Assembly (NCBI GenBank): GCA_031002005.1
Contig: JARYHS010008074.1
Span: 176,166,494-176,230,493, forward strand
Length of the DNA stretch: 64,000 bases
Reading direction: 5' to 3'
Origin: Vandiemenella viatica
Taxonomy: Eukaryota; Arthropoda; Insecta; Orthoptera; Morabidae
The notes under the pieces are model-generated. The model was given only the letters and a program-made list of their open reading frames with translations. It searched no databases and was not told the DNA's origin. Below are positions 11,650 through 23,771 of this stretch, piece after piece. A program made the translations under genes and the position numbers. The first letter of the stretch is position 1, and the number at the start of each line of letters is the position of its first letter.

Positions 11650-12840
11650 GTTAGTAAGTACGGTAAGTTGCTACGGGGCAGGTCCCAGACGCTTCGAGAG
11701 AAAGCTGGCCAGTTCCTACTCACCAAAGATCTCAATTCTGTGTTATGTGTGAAGATGAATGTTTTTATAGTGTAATTTGTTTTTTATGCTGTATACTTGA
11801 AGGGAGGGAGGTGATAAAACCGGTACTGGCCTACATAGAGCTAGTCTTCTTAGGGAAACTGAAGGAGCTACCAAGTCCGCATTCAATATACTCATCGCCA
11901 TTCACAATGTCGAATGGCTTTGTTACACACTGCTGGCAGAAATGGAATTTAACCCAGAACTTTGATTGGGTGATTGTGAATCGTGCATCAATCTCTTTCA
12001 TTTCCGGCAAATGTCCCGATAGTGAATATTTCACCCACCACAAGGTTCCAAATCACTTTGATTACATGACGGACGCGCAATTATTATCAAATATCTTACA
12101 AAAAATAATCAGAAATCAGTGAGAAATGTATCAAATATATAAAAGGTAGTTTGGTTAGTTATCACTTGTTGTGAGATATACTCTTCTAATCATGAGTAAA
12201 GGTTCGAAGATGACCAAGAAAGTGTCGAAAATAAGCCTTTATCTGATCTTTGGGAAGCATGGGAAACAAGTTTTTTTCCTACTGCATGAATGTGTAAGCT
12301 GTCGCTATGAAAGTGTCAATTCACTGAAAACGAGACCCAATATAATGAATAATAACATTATTTTAATTATATGCTTAATGATAAATGGAGCAGTGGAAGC
12401 GTCAGTGCTGATTTGAATCCTAAAGTAACCGCTAGGCGAGCTACCCGAGGAAAACTTGTGACCACTCTGTTTGGAGAGGAAGTACTGTGCTTCATACCGC
12501 GCAAAAATAATTGGTCAGTTGATGTTTAAACACTTGTCTTAACCTAGTACAAGCAGTTTACCTTTTATTTGGAAGCTGAATACTAAGTTCACAGATAAAG
12601 AACGAAATGAACGTTTTTTTTTTGGAAATGGCGTGTGACGGAAGATGTATGTGCGTCAAATATCAGGAAAGGATCGTTGATCTTTCTCTCGTTAGATCCT
12701 CTGAATTTCATGTGCCGTGACAAATACTTATTTTAGGAAGATTGCTATTTGTTTAACCCGATTAGAATAATCTAGACAAATTAGATATATTCACTTGCTT
12801 ATTTAAGTGTAATGAGAAAACGTTAAGGTGTTAAAAATAT
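11650..12840. other. non-coding, nothing recognised
   Basis: Plus frames at 11745-12122 and 12171-12416 are open but match nothing I know and have no supporting signals. Confidence 0.4.
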
Positions 12841-12842
12841 GT

Positions 12843-13106
12843 AAGGGACGGAACAAAAATTCGAATGGAGCTTACAGAAAGAAGAGATGGGATGGTGGGC
12901 CCCATATTAAGCGTATGGGGTTGGTTATTAGTGGAGGTAACAGTCTAATACAAGAACTATAGAGGAAGATTAGAATATATGAAACAGGTCATGGTGGACG
13001 TACGCTCTAAGGGGTAAGCTGAGATAAAGAGGTTAGCGCAAGATAGGAGAAAATGCAGTATTGTAAAAAATAAGACAAGAGACTAATGACAGCATAAAAA
13101 TCATCA
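12843..13106 (+). pseudogene. LINE-A 3' tail, truncated copy
   Basis: GAGCTTACAGAAAGAAGAGA, then a run encoding a diverged tail up to GAGACTAATGACAGCATAAA, matches the better-preserved copy at 20150-20437. That copy translates as GRQILEYMKQIIEDVGCKGY and KRLAQDWKGWRIASSQSKD, the usual C-terminus of this LINE type. This copy has several stops and small indels. Confidence 0.6.
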
Positions 13107-13285
13107 TGTGGATTATCGAAGATTATAACCGATTACCTACAACTGTTTCTTCCACCATATTGAACAATTTTCTCACTACTGGATGCTACGTTACTCTGCT
13201 TTCCACTTTTTCCAGCTGGCATTCACAAGACCACTCTTTATAAGAGTTTACTTTGTAGGTAGTATCTGATATGTACGTATATATA

Positions 13286-14606
13286 CAGGGTGATTCAAAA
13301 TGATTGTCGGGGATTCAAAAAATTCCTACATTTAGCACAATTGAGATACGAATTTGAATCTTATTTTGATGTGTAAAGAAACTCATCAAATTTTTTTACA
13401 TCTATTACAAATGTTCGATATGGGCGCCCTGTGTCACTCTGCACACATCTATGCGATAGTCCATTTCATCCCACACGCGACGCAACATGTCATCAGAAAT
13501 GTTTAGAAAGGCGGCCCTGATCCGTTCTCTCAGTTGCGGGATAGTCGCAGGTAGAGGAGGAAGATAAACTTGATCCTTGATGTAATCCCACAGAAAAAAA
13601 TCACATGGGGGTTAAATCTGGTGAACGAGGTGGCCAAACCATGGGCATTTGGTCACTGTCGGCTACGAGTCCTATCCATCGCTGCGGCAATTGTTCGTTG
13701 AGAAATGTTCTGACCTCCCGATGGAAATGAGGTGGAGCACCATCTTGTTGGAATATGAAATCATCCACCTGTTTCAGCTGAGGCAGCAACCACCCAGAGA
13801 CCATGTCGAGGTAAATTAGTCCTGTTACTGTCTGTTCATTGAAGAAGAAGGGGCCGTACACTTTCGTCTTGGAAACAGCAGCGAACACACACACTTTTGG
13901 AGAATCACGCTGGTGTTCGATAAAAGCGCTAGGATTTTCTGTCCCCCAAATCCGCACATTATGCTTGTTAACTTTCCCGCACAATGAGTTTTTTTTACAA
14001 AACCCATCTACTTCCATTTTTTCTTTCATAATGTTGCAAAACGTGAGACGTTTGCGAAGGTCGTCAGGTGTTAAAGCCTGAAGCAGCCCTAGGCGATAGG
14101 CTTTCATTTTTAGGCGTTTTTGTAGCACGCGCCAAACTGTGGTTTGCGGAATGTTCAGTTCTCTGCTGCCTCTTCTTGTTGATTTCCGCGGGCTACGTTT
14201 ATAAGCTTCTCTGACGCGGTTCACGTCAACTTCCGACATAGAAGGACGCCCACTGCTTTTCCCTTTGCGTAAGCAGCCCTTCTCCACAAAATGCGCATAC
14301 CACCTCCGAATGGAATTGTCTGAAGGTGCATCCTTCATAATTTTTTTCGAAAGTGCCGTTGAACAACGGTAACTGACTGACACACGTGAAAATCTAGAGT
14401 GCAAAAAGCCTTCTCTATAGCGTTAGCTGCCATATTGCAAACACTGACATCTGGCGGAACAAAACGTAACTACAAGATTAGTGGCTCTTACAAAACAAAA
14501 CTTTGAGAGTTTGTCTATTCATCCATGTAAAGATAACACTTGTATGTTTAGTACACAGCCGGTAAAAAAATTAATGAAACCCCAACAATCATTTTGAATC
14601 ACCCTA
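13286..14606 (-). mobile_element. full-length mariner-like element with intact inverted repeats
   Basis: The left end is TA|CAGGGTGATTCAAAATGATT and the right end, inverted, is TA|TAGGGTGATTCAAAATGATT. About 26 bp agree, apart from the first base and one internal base. Flanking TA dinucleotides are the expected target duplication, here within TA-rich DNA. The length of 1321 bp is typical of mariners. It carries a broken transposase on the minus strand. Confidence 0.88.
13405..14433 (-). pseudogene. mariner-like transposase with two frameshifts
   Basis: Minus-strand reading starts at an ATG (14433) with MAANAIEKAFCTLDFHVCQS. A frameshift near 14340 moves the frame to KDAPSDNSIRRWYAHFVEKG. That stretch continues through a GRPSMSE linker and a second HTH (IPQTTVWRVLQKRL), to FIFQQDGAPPHFHREVR (second catalytic Asp) and WPPRSPDLTP. 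An extra base near 13608 then causes a stop, while the next frame continues CDFFLWDYIKDQVYLPPLP and ends HIEHL at 13405. The third catalytic Asp is in that CDFFLW. Two small indels therefore inactivate an otherwise near-complete IS630-Tc1-mariner transposase. The first catalytic Asp is not clear in this copy. Confidence 0.88.
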
Positions 14607-17600
14607 TATATATATATATATATACATGTATATATATGTGTATTACAATAAAGACAGAACATTCAACTTCAAAACTCGCGCCCTAAACCGGATTCGAATT
14701 GGTGACGTATGCAACGCGAGGCCCTGTGGCGCGGCGGTATGTTACACGACACCTGTCTGATGCGTCACCGCAGGTTGCCTATGCTGCAGGCGACAGGCAT
14801 TCCACGATGCGCTTGGCAGTATCCAGCGTATCTGCTGCTTGTTTCCTGATGGTGGCTAAGTTTGATGCCAGAGGAACAGCGAAAGTTGAGGAACACACCG
14901 CAATATTAGTTATTTCATGTGTAGGCATAATTTAATCCTCGCATATAGTTATTTGCATCATTGAATAAACACTTTTCTCTCCCCTGTCATCTAAATATTT
15001 CTGCTTACACTAAATACACATTACAAACTCATATTAGCCCGAGAACAGACGATCACATACATTTCTGTAACACTTCATTGCTGAACCAAAAAGTCACACC
15101 GAAACTTCTGTATTTGTTACTGTCTTGTCATAAAATAACATACACCTTCCAGATGTGTTCCTGTTTAAGTAAGTGACTTGTACTGTAGCTTTTAGCTGCA
15201 TGATGTGAACAGAACCTTCGTTACAAATACTTTAATATACCATTTAAACTGCTGCTTCTAATTAACCATCCCAAAAACTCGGAAAAATATTACGGTTTTG
15301 TGTTACTTAAAAAGGATGTTGATTATAGTGAACTTGAAATTGATTTGGGATCATGTGTTTACCACCACAATCTTTGCCTTAAGAATATGTTACCAATCCC
15401 AGCATTATGAGTAAAAGCACACACAACAAACTGTATATCCACCGGTATCAGACTTTCAAATGACATTCACATATATTGTGCATATTCTTGCGTTACGTGA
15501 GTTCCTACTGAATTATCGCCCATTACTTAATTCTTTACTTATGTAAGGGCTTAATGATATGTTAATTAAGGTATAAAAAACTAATAATCTGGTTCAGAAA
15601 TCGTAATTAATATAATTTCATATAAGTGAATCAATGTTATTTGAGTATCATTGTTGCAAAAATCAGTAAAACAGTGACAAATTTAATGCTCACGATAACT
15701 GGAATAGTTTTATAGCGCCGAGCATGTGATGAGTTTCATGAGATTGATACTCATGTTTTACTAGTGAAAATGATGGTATAAATAATTATTCTATCAAAGT
15801 TTCAGGCATCTGCAAAAGTTAAGGTATCTTTAAATTTGTGAATCTATGTTTTTCATGAGAAGTAAATTTTATCGAAACTATTGTACATGGAGTAAAATAA
15901 TTCACTTATTCCCGGTGTTTTAATTCCTGTTGTTGCCTTAACAAAAGACAAATCTTTTCCATTGATGTAACTTATCGCACTGATATAAACGTATCATAAT
16001 TCAATAATCATAACTGATATCATTTTTGGGTACTACTCATATTATTTTACTCGACTAGTGGGTCCCTACGGAAAGTCTGCACTTTGGATAAGGAGTGTTC
16101 GTAAATACGTATAGTGATATGAAATGATTTTTGATTCCGCATTATCATTGCTGATAAAAGATGAAGAATAGTTAAAATTTAAGAACGAGATTGATGGTTT
16201 TAAATAGGATGAAAAAGTAAATGATTCATTTGTAATCAATACTTATTAGAAAATTTTGAGGAGAAGTAAACGTGAAAAAGTGGAACACTTGTGTATAATA
16301 GGAAAATTATAACAAAATATTGTAAACAATATTTGAGGTGATCATCCGTAACTTTTAGATTACACATATCCTTAACAGAAAAACATATCCTTATCTGAAA
16401 AGCATCTTACTCAAGAATACAGGCAAGTATTCTACATCTACTCCTAAATTTATACTCTCCAATTCCCGAAATTGTGGGTGCAGCAAAACTATTAATGCAG
16501 TAATTTTAATATGTAGGGTGTAGAAATACTGAATCAAGTAGCAATGGAAAAAGACCTCATATCGATTGAACTGTATCGATGCATCCAGGGGGGAAAAAAG
16601 AAAGAGAGAAACCTCTGATGCCAAAACTATAAACAATGTGGAAATCCAAATTAACAATTCATTGGAAGAAAAGAACTTAAGTTTTAAAATGATATCTCGT
16701 TTAAGGGTTTTGATTACTTATAGAGTAACAAAAATGGTTTATTACGAAAAAAATATTCTAGAAATAATGTATAAAATAGAGTGTCATAACTATCATTCTG
16801 ATATACGTGAACATACAAACAAGAACTTATTTTCAGGACTAATTAACCTGCGATGAACATATTTGTTTGTTTAAATATCTCATAATATTTCACACTGGTA
16901 TGAAGCTCTTTTAGTTCTAATTGCAATAAAGCTGATGCAAAACTTTTGCTGTACATTTTGAGACCTAGCGTTCAGATCAAAGAAATTATTGTACAGAAAA
17001 AATTATATTACAAGTAATTTCAACAACATTTCATCAGCTGCACTACGTGTTTTGATGTAAAGCAACCATGCCGGATTTATCGAATTTTCTTCATCCTTCG
17101 TTTGATGTAACTATGTAGAAAAGGACATCAATTCACAAATGATCTGTTAAATATTTCCATCCTCCGTTTCTAACAATTACGGAATTCATTCCATTAAAAC
17201 CTAAACCTATTTACTGTCTTAGATGAACAGTTGACATAGTAGGTAATAATAATTGAAGTGCTCGAAAGGTCATCTTAACCCTTTTAAAAAATTTGCTGTC
17301 AGATTACTCTTGTTTGTACATGAAAGAGTGAGCATAAGTTAGCACTGTTTCTACTTCCGGTGTATTATATATCAACACTACACTACATCCATCGATTTAA
17401 TATCTTCAGCTCCTTCATTACGTACAACGACATTTCTTCATCTTCTATTACATTTCCGAAAATGAGAGACTTAATGTAGGCTATTAATAACAACGAGACT
17501 CCACGACTGTGTTACCAGAATAAGCCCTAATAAAGGGAGTGTTACGTCCTTATGTTAATATGCGTTGTACGAGCTATGAATTGATATTAATGATGGGTAT

Positions 17601-18286
17601 AATCATTGATATTTTTTATAAATGTTATTCTAACAAGCTGTATACAGATTTCCCCCATTCTGCCCCAAACATCGATATTTATTTTTATTCTTTTCATATC
17701 TCATAAAAACCTGATATAATACCGTCCATTATGTATACTTGAACATTATTTAACATTTTTAATTTGTTATAACAATAGAATTTTTTATGTGTTACCTTAT
17801 GAGAGAAATAACACCAGCATGCAATGAGTTAGTAACTACAGCAGGTAGTCTAGCCACGCGGGGTTACTGGATGGTGAATTTACGATCAGTAGCATTTAAC
17901 GAGCTTGACTGAGTATCGTGTTGCTTGTTATGATGGAGAGAGTCCATTAAGAAGCTGATGCGCTTGTTTGGTGGGTGGCGCATAAGTTAAGATACCGTAC
18001 AACCACGAGTCAGCCTGTGACGAGTGGCTGCCCATTCGTCTTATCGTATCGCTCCTCCATTTGGTTCCGCACAGTGTGAAAGCTATTGTCACTGGAGGGT
18101 GTTCGCTTCTGTAACACCTGCACCAACAGCGTTCTGGATTAGATTCGGATATTAAATTTTAATGTGTAGTTTGTGCGTTCTTTACAACACGTAACTTTTT
18201 GCTGTGCGACGAAAACACGACAATTCTAGGGTGTTCAGTTATCACTAGTAACGTCTTATAACCAAACCACATAGCCAATATGTTCC
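14607..18286. other. AT-rich intron sequence, nothing recognised
   Basis: It begins with a TA microsatellite (14605-14640). GGATTCGAATTGGTGACG near 14692 resembles a reversed pol III B box and may be a tRNA-derived remnant. Otherwise I see no coding motif, RNA gene or terminal repeat in this 3.7 kb. Confidence 0.4.
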
Positions 18287-18480
18287 CAAGTAGTATTCCC
18301 ATTGGAGAGAATGTGGGTTCGATTCCCAGCCCGATACTCCAGATTTGAGTTTAGCATGGTTTCCTCAAATCACTCTAGGCGAGTGGCGAGATTGTTCCTT
18401 TAAATGACCGCCTTCCCATTACTTGCCTCCAATCCTTTTCTGCTTCCAATGACTCCGTTGCCAAGAGGCATAAAGCCAAA
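18287..18480 (+). repeat. SINE-A copy, plus (diverged)
   Basis: GTGGGTTCGATTCCCAGCCC (B box) is followed by CTCCAGATTTGAGTTTAGCA, AAATCACTCTAGGCGAG, TTCCTTTAAATGACC and CCAATGACTCCGTTG, ending GGCATAAAGCC. Block order agrees with SINE-A. It is older than the copies near 54.4 and 62.9 kb. Confidence 0.75.
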
Positions 18481-18484
18481 AACA

Positions 18485-19430
18485 AAAGCAGCAAGTAGTA
18501 TTCATTAATGTTGTCTTTCGGAGTAGAACACGTAAATTTTTGGAATATTCCTTAGTTTCTCGATACGTATTTTTTGCTAGGACTTAATGGTTAATGAATT
18601 TTTTAAACTGGTGATTTGATTGTCTAGAGAGTACAAACATTTACTTTATCACTTTAACAGTTCATTGCTTTGGTTACGATTAGCCTTGTCAAAAAGCAAA
18701 CTAATAGCTGCCCACCACTCTATCCTTTAGCTAGCCGACTGCTCGTTCTGCTAAAAGCAATACCCTACTATTGGCATGTTGCTACGGGTACAATATACAT
18801 TTCCATTGTTACTTTGCTATTTATTTGAAATAAGTTCTCTCTTCTCCAAAAAAACTCAAGAACCTAGATGATCTGCGTTCTAATCATGAAATCACATGGC
18901 TCTTTCTTAAAAAACACTACTTCGCAAAAACATTCTGAAAATGTATTAACTGTCCCCCATAGACGTAACAACTACAAGAGTGATTGAATTCGTTATATTT
19001 AATAGTAACTGCTTATATTTTCGTTTTTCTTAAACTTGTGCTGTCACCTTTGTCCGTAATTTAATGACACCCCTTTACCACTAATCTCTGTTATATTTCT
19101 TAAACCATTGCAACAAACAGCCCATTGCTCTCAGCGGAATATCTGGTTACACACTACTCTCCAATTGATACTAATAAAACGCTAATCTTGGTTACGATGT
19201 AGCCATGTCTCTCACGCTGTGACATCACTCTTCCCTCTTCCGCTGCCCAACTAACAACAAGAGACTGCATACTTAACGTTATGAGCGTTATTTAAAAACA
19301 GTTCTGGTTAGTTAATCATTTGTGAAGAAATGAATTCCCAAAATAACTGAAAGTAAAGTAGATATTTCATTTATCAACATATTAATTATTAGTTGCTTTT
19401 TGTTTATTTTATTTATTTGTCGTAGTTTTT
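18485..19430. other. non-coding intron sequence
   Basis: No coding motif, repeat end or RNA gene recognised. Confidence 0.4.
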
Positions 19431-19433
19431 TTT

Positions 19434-19650
19434 CGCATGGCTTTATCCATCGTAGACGTCGACGTCATTAGAGGCGGGAAAGGACTGGGGGAAGTAACGG
19501 GAAAGAATTCGGCCATGGCCTTTGGAGGAAGCATCCCGGCACTCGCCTGGAGTGATTTGGAGAAACCATGGAAAACCAAAATCTGGATGCCTGGACGGGG
19601 ATTCAAACCCGCGTCCTCCCGAATGCAAGGCCTGAACGTTAACCGCTCAC
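19434..19650 (-). repeat. SINE-A copy, minus
   Basis: Reverse-strand SINE-A: GGCTTTATCC, GACGTCGACGTCATTAGAGG, CGGCCATGGCC, CTGGAGTGATTTGG, then AAATCTGGATGCCTGGACGG and GGGGATTCAAACCCGCG (reversed B box). It is well preserved. Confidence 0.85.
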
Positions 19651-20149
19651 AAACCCGATTTTGTGTAGGTGTTTTCTTGTACCCGCTGCACAAAGATGTC
19701 GCTGTTACAGTAAACTAAAAATATAAACCAAATTAACTCATTTTTATGCTAATGAGCGTTACTTAATAACAATTGTCTTTAAATATGTAGCTGCGAGGAA
19801 AGGAACCGCCAGAACACTCTGTTTAGCCCACTGTTTCGACGGACTTACAATGTATGTATATTCGATGTAGATGTTTCCGCTGCATTCTATGTCACCGTTA
19901 TTGTAAATTCGAAAAATGAATCGCCAAAGCATTGAACTAAAAGTATATATTGCGTTTAAATGAACAAATTAATTATTAGTTGCTTTTTATAACTGATGAT
20001 ATTATATCAGCAAAAATTAAAATAGATCCAATGGGTCAAATTTAGATCGCGATACAGTGGCTGTATTCATATATGGGTTATATAAGTTTTGTGGCCTTGC
20101 TTTATGTAGTATAGCATAAGATTTTTGGATTCCTAAATATGAACGAGTT

Positions 20150-20437
20150 TTGGAAATGATGGGTGAGGAAAGAAGTTTGTGGAAGAAGCTTACAGAAAGA
20201 AGAGACAGGCTGGCAGGTGATATCTAGACACATGTTGGATTGGTTAATTTGCTGGTGGAGGGAACAGTAGAAGGTAAGAACTGTAGAGGAAGACAGATAT
20301 TAGAATATATGAAGCAGATAATTGAGGACGTGGGTTGTAAGGGATATGTGGAGGTGAAGAGGTTAGCACAAGATTGGAAGGGATGGAGGATTGCATCAAG
20401 TCAGTCAAAAGACTGATGACAGCACAAAAAAAAAATG
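20150..20437 (+). pseudogene. LINE-A 3' tail with A-rich end
   Basis: The plus strand encodes TERRDRLAGDI, then GRQILEYMKQIIEDVGCKGY and KRLAQDWKGWRIASSQSKD before TGA and a poly-A tract (20427-20435). This is the C-terminus plus tail of a non-LTR retrotransposon. The same tail, in minus orientation, closes the long LINE-A copy at 39.7 kb and recurs at 12.9 kb. A 5' truncation of this kind is normal for LINE insertion. Confidence 0.75.
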
Positions 20438-20439
20438 GT

Positions 20440-21639
20440 TTCATACTTTTGTCGTCATGAATGCAGCAGAAAGTTTTGATTGTATCACTTTTTAAACTAC
20501 AACCGAAATAAATTCAATATTACTAAATCAAGGTTATGATAATTTTATAACAATTCCATATAGTTAAAGTTATGGGAAGATATGAATACTGGCCAATTCA
20601 GTACAAATTTTGTTAAAAATGTACTAAAATTTGAGACTAATGTGTAAGTGTAGTCCTTTAACCTTAAAATAAATAAATAAATAAAAAATACCAATCCCAT
20701 TGAATGATTTGGAAAAATATTATGGTATCGATACTTTCCTTTAGATGCCAAACTTTTTCTTCCCTATACTAGTCATGAGTACAGTATCGATACTTTTATT
20801 CGATACCGTGTCCCCTAGGTGTGTCTCATAGACAAGTTTCAACAAACGACGAGTCCCTCTCAGCAAAACCATGAGACAGAGCAATCAACTAAATATTCGT
20901 GACCAGAAAGTGAAAGAAAAGTTGAACAATTTGACGTTTTCCTGGAAAACATAATAACAGTCGCACATATAATGTCCACTTCATTTGATTATGTCGGAGA
21001 TAGGTTGGTAAGGGGTAATACTGTAAATTTCAGCATTGACCGATGTATTATTTTAGCTAAACGACTACATTAAGCCAATCATCACTTCAAAAACAGTGGT
21101 TTCATGTAGTTTGTATTACAACAGTACAACTATAGTGATGAGAAATGTGAATTAGGTAAAAGTAATGATTTTTTCATTAGGAATTTTTATTTGTTGACTT
21201 CATCATCTCAGTCCGCAGGAAGTGTAAGACAAGAACTCGAAATTAATATGGTCATGGTCTTGAACGTACCATTCTAGAAATCTGTTGAAGTAATTGAAGG
21301 AAACCATGGAATACCTTAATAAGAATGTCAAACCGGAAATCAATCCAACCTCCTCAGGGATGCCAGGCTAGGCAACTACGAAACTTGACAGAATATTGGC
21401 TGCGTTTTTTCCGTCGCAATGTTTTCAATGTTCCCCACTCACCATAGAATCTCGTCACATCCACTCAGTCACTATAAAATAAGGCAAGACATCTAAAACT
21501 TCTAGTCTCATGCCTTGCATAACATGCAGGTGTGATAAGGAATAAACCTGATCGCAAGTAAGAATATTACTTCTATATTTAACGGTCTGGCTAAGCTTGC
21601 TGATCTGATTTCCCGGTCTTCATCCTCTTCTGAACCCTA
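20440..21639. other. non-coding intron sequence
   Basis: Nothing recognised apart from a short AAAT-type microsatellite near 20667-20690. Confidence 0.4.
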
Positions 21640-21962
21640 CCTATGCTGGGAGAGCAGTAACGCTCTGGTCCCCAGTTCGGAGGGCAGATTTCGAATCTCC
21701 GTCCGTCGATTCAGATCATAACTTTACGTGGTTTCCTGAAATAACTCCAGGCGAATACTAGGATTGTTCATTTAAAGGGCCATGTCCGAATTACTACCAA
21801 TTTCATTCACGCCTCTAATGACCTTGATGTCGACGAGGTGTAAGGCCCTAAGAAAATAACAACTTGTTAGCTCAAACTTTTATACAATAATACGACATTT
21901 CCCTCCAGTAAAGTTGGTAAATGTTACTTGGATCTTAGATCAGATTTCACTTTAATGTGTAT
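21640..21962 (+). repeat. tandem unit 1: SINE-A plus 3' flank
   Basis: SINE-A (CGAATCTCCGTCC, CTCCAGGCGAATACTAGGAT, CTAATGACCTTGATGTCGAC) is followed by about 100 bp ending AAGTTGGTAAATG and TTTAATGTGTAT. The same SINE plus the same flank recur at 28510-28885. The LTR retrotransposon is inserted at the right end of this unit, and the rest of the unit (GGCGGAAAGGAAACAGAC) resumes at 28461. Confidence 0.7.
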
Positions 21963-23236
21963 TGTAGCAGAATGACCAAAAATGGGTCATTCCGTACATT
22001 TTTATATATATATTTTTGCATATTTATATATATATAAAAAGAATAGAGAGAAATTATCGGAAAGAGTTGTCAGTGTGTGTGTGGCACGTGAGCCAGACGC
22101 GCCAGAAGGTCGCGGCAGCCTGGCGGCGGCCAGGGACAATGGACACCAGCTACCCTTCTCACGCAGTCGGTCAGGCGTATAATCCCTTAGCTCCGGGGAA
22201 ACGGTAAACTAAGGTGAACAAACTACCCGAGCCCAAGTTTTACGAACGGGGAATTTCGGAGGTCACAGGTGACGGAAATGTCCGAGGCTATCCCGAGTTC
22301 ACCCGAGTCGAGGAAGACAAGGTTCGCCTATCGTGACAGCCGAAGGGAGGAGCTTAAAAATGGCAGAACCAATCGACAGAGACGTTCCTTTGCATTTTGT
22401 AACGATGGTGTATTTTTTTCATGTACACCACGAGTGTAAGAGGAGGCTTTTTCCGGCGGACGCTAGAGAGAGAGAGGACTTGGTTCCGAGCCTTCAGAGG
22501 AGAAGGAGCGGATCTGCCGAAGCTGGAGATCGCTCTTGGCTTCGAACCTGAGGGTTAATAAGCGTGTTGTACAGTGAGGTCACTGTGCACGCATCCATTA
22601 GCGTTTGCACGGACGTGGTGCTTTGTCCGCTATAGCCAAGGGGCTATAGTACTTCCGCCGTCGCGGGAAATACATCGCCGTCACGGTAATCATCCTACAA
22701 GTGCAGTGTGGTACTTTTATTCGGTCATTGAGTACAGCCCTGTAACGGCCACTGAATGATTAGGAGTTCTCGCACCCCCAAATATTGAGCTAGCTGGGGC
22801 AGACTTTCTTAAAGCCACACTTGGTGGATAATATAAATTATCCTGGCGCCCGGCATTTGAGATTGAATACAGTTGATGCCAATACTGTGTTTGATTTATG
22901 GTTCCCCTATCATTGTGAAGGGAGCTTTCATTTAAACAAATCAAGTGTGTAGCTTTCTTGCTTGCCAATTGACATTGGGAGTTTGTTTCAAGATTAATTT
23001 AAAGGTGGTTGTATTTTGATGCTTTTGTTTATTTGTTAATATGTGTTGGCAATTGTAAGAAGAGGCTTTGCATAGTTCTTTTTATCATATTTCAATGTGT
23101 CAATGTTAACGATAAATAAGCCTCGCCTGTACGCCATTTGAGTACCAAATAAATTAGCGGCCTAAGGTTTCTTTTAATCATAAAAAGAAGTAAAAGGTTT
23201 TCACCCTTACCTCCCCACCCTCGCTAAACCGCCACA
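21963..23236 (+). repeat. left LTR (1274 bp)
   Basis: It starts TGTAGCAGAATGACC and ends CGCTAAACCGCCACA, so has TG...CA termini. A TATA-rich tract (TATATATATATAAAAAG, about 22024-22041) could serve as the promoter, and AATAAA occurs at about 23148. Small frames inside it are repeated exactly in the right LTR and are not genes. Differences from the right LTR that I can see are a 2-bp longer TA tract, a missing TA near 23179, and one T/C near 23220. Confidence 0.93.
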
Positions 23237-23238
23237 AT

Positions 23239-23256
23239 TGGCTAGCCCAACGTTCG
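23239..23256 (+). other. candidate primer-binding site
   Basis: Two bases after the left LTR is TGGCTAGCCCAACGTT. It resembles the complement of an insect tRNA-Lys 3' end (TGGCGCCCAACGT...) apart from two bases. The match is partial, so the primer tRNA is a guess. Confidence 0.4.
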
Positions 23257-23771
23257 GCTTCGATTTAATTAATCAAGCGATTAAAATATCTCAATGACTG
23301 GGTTTTAAAAGTACACACTGTTCTGGCTATTTTCAAATTTTTGTGTAGCTTGCATATTTTTGTGTTTTTTTATTAACGTTCAATTTGCTCATGTTTTCAT
23401 GTTGCTTTGATTATTTGAACAATCCATTCATAATTTTTCAATGATTATGGGAGTTTGTTTTTCAAAACACTCCATGTGTAATTGAAATTGATGTGTTTGT
23501 GCAGAGTGTTCTGTCCACGTGCACTTGGATGCGTTGTGTTCATGACGGCGTTGCTTGATATTTGTTGTGTTCTGTTTTGCAAAATCTGTGGTTACAATTT
23601 TATTTTTTATTGCGTGTTTGTGATGCAAAATTTGCTGAATTTTTGTATTGAATCGCGGGATTGATGTTAGGTTTTCTATTTGATTTCGTGTTGAGCGGGG
23701 AATTTGTGTATTTCTGTGATTTATTTCGTTCGTTTGCGGGAGTTTCATGTTTGCTATTATAGATTCCGTTA

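Noticed and set aside
19437..19718. 93-codon plus frame (with antisense frames of similar size)
   Set aside because: All lie in a SINE-A copy, which is non-coding.
22333..22759. Small frames repeated exactly at 27546-27972
   Set aside because: They lie in the two LTRs and are identical because the LTRs are, not because they are a gene pair.
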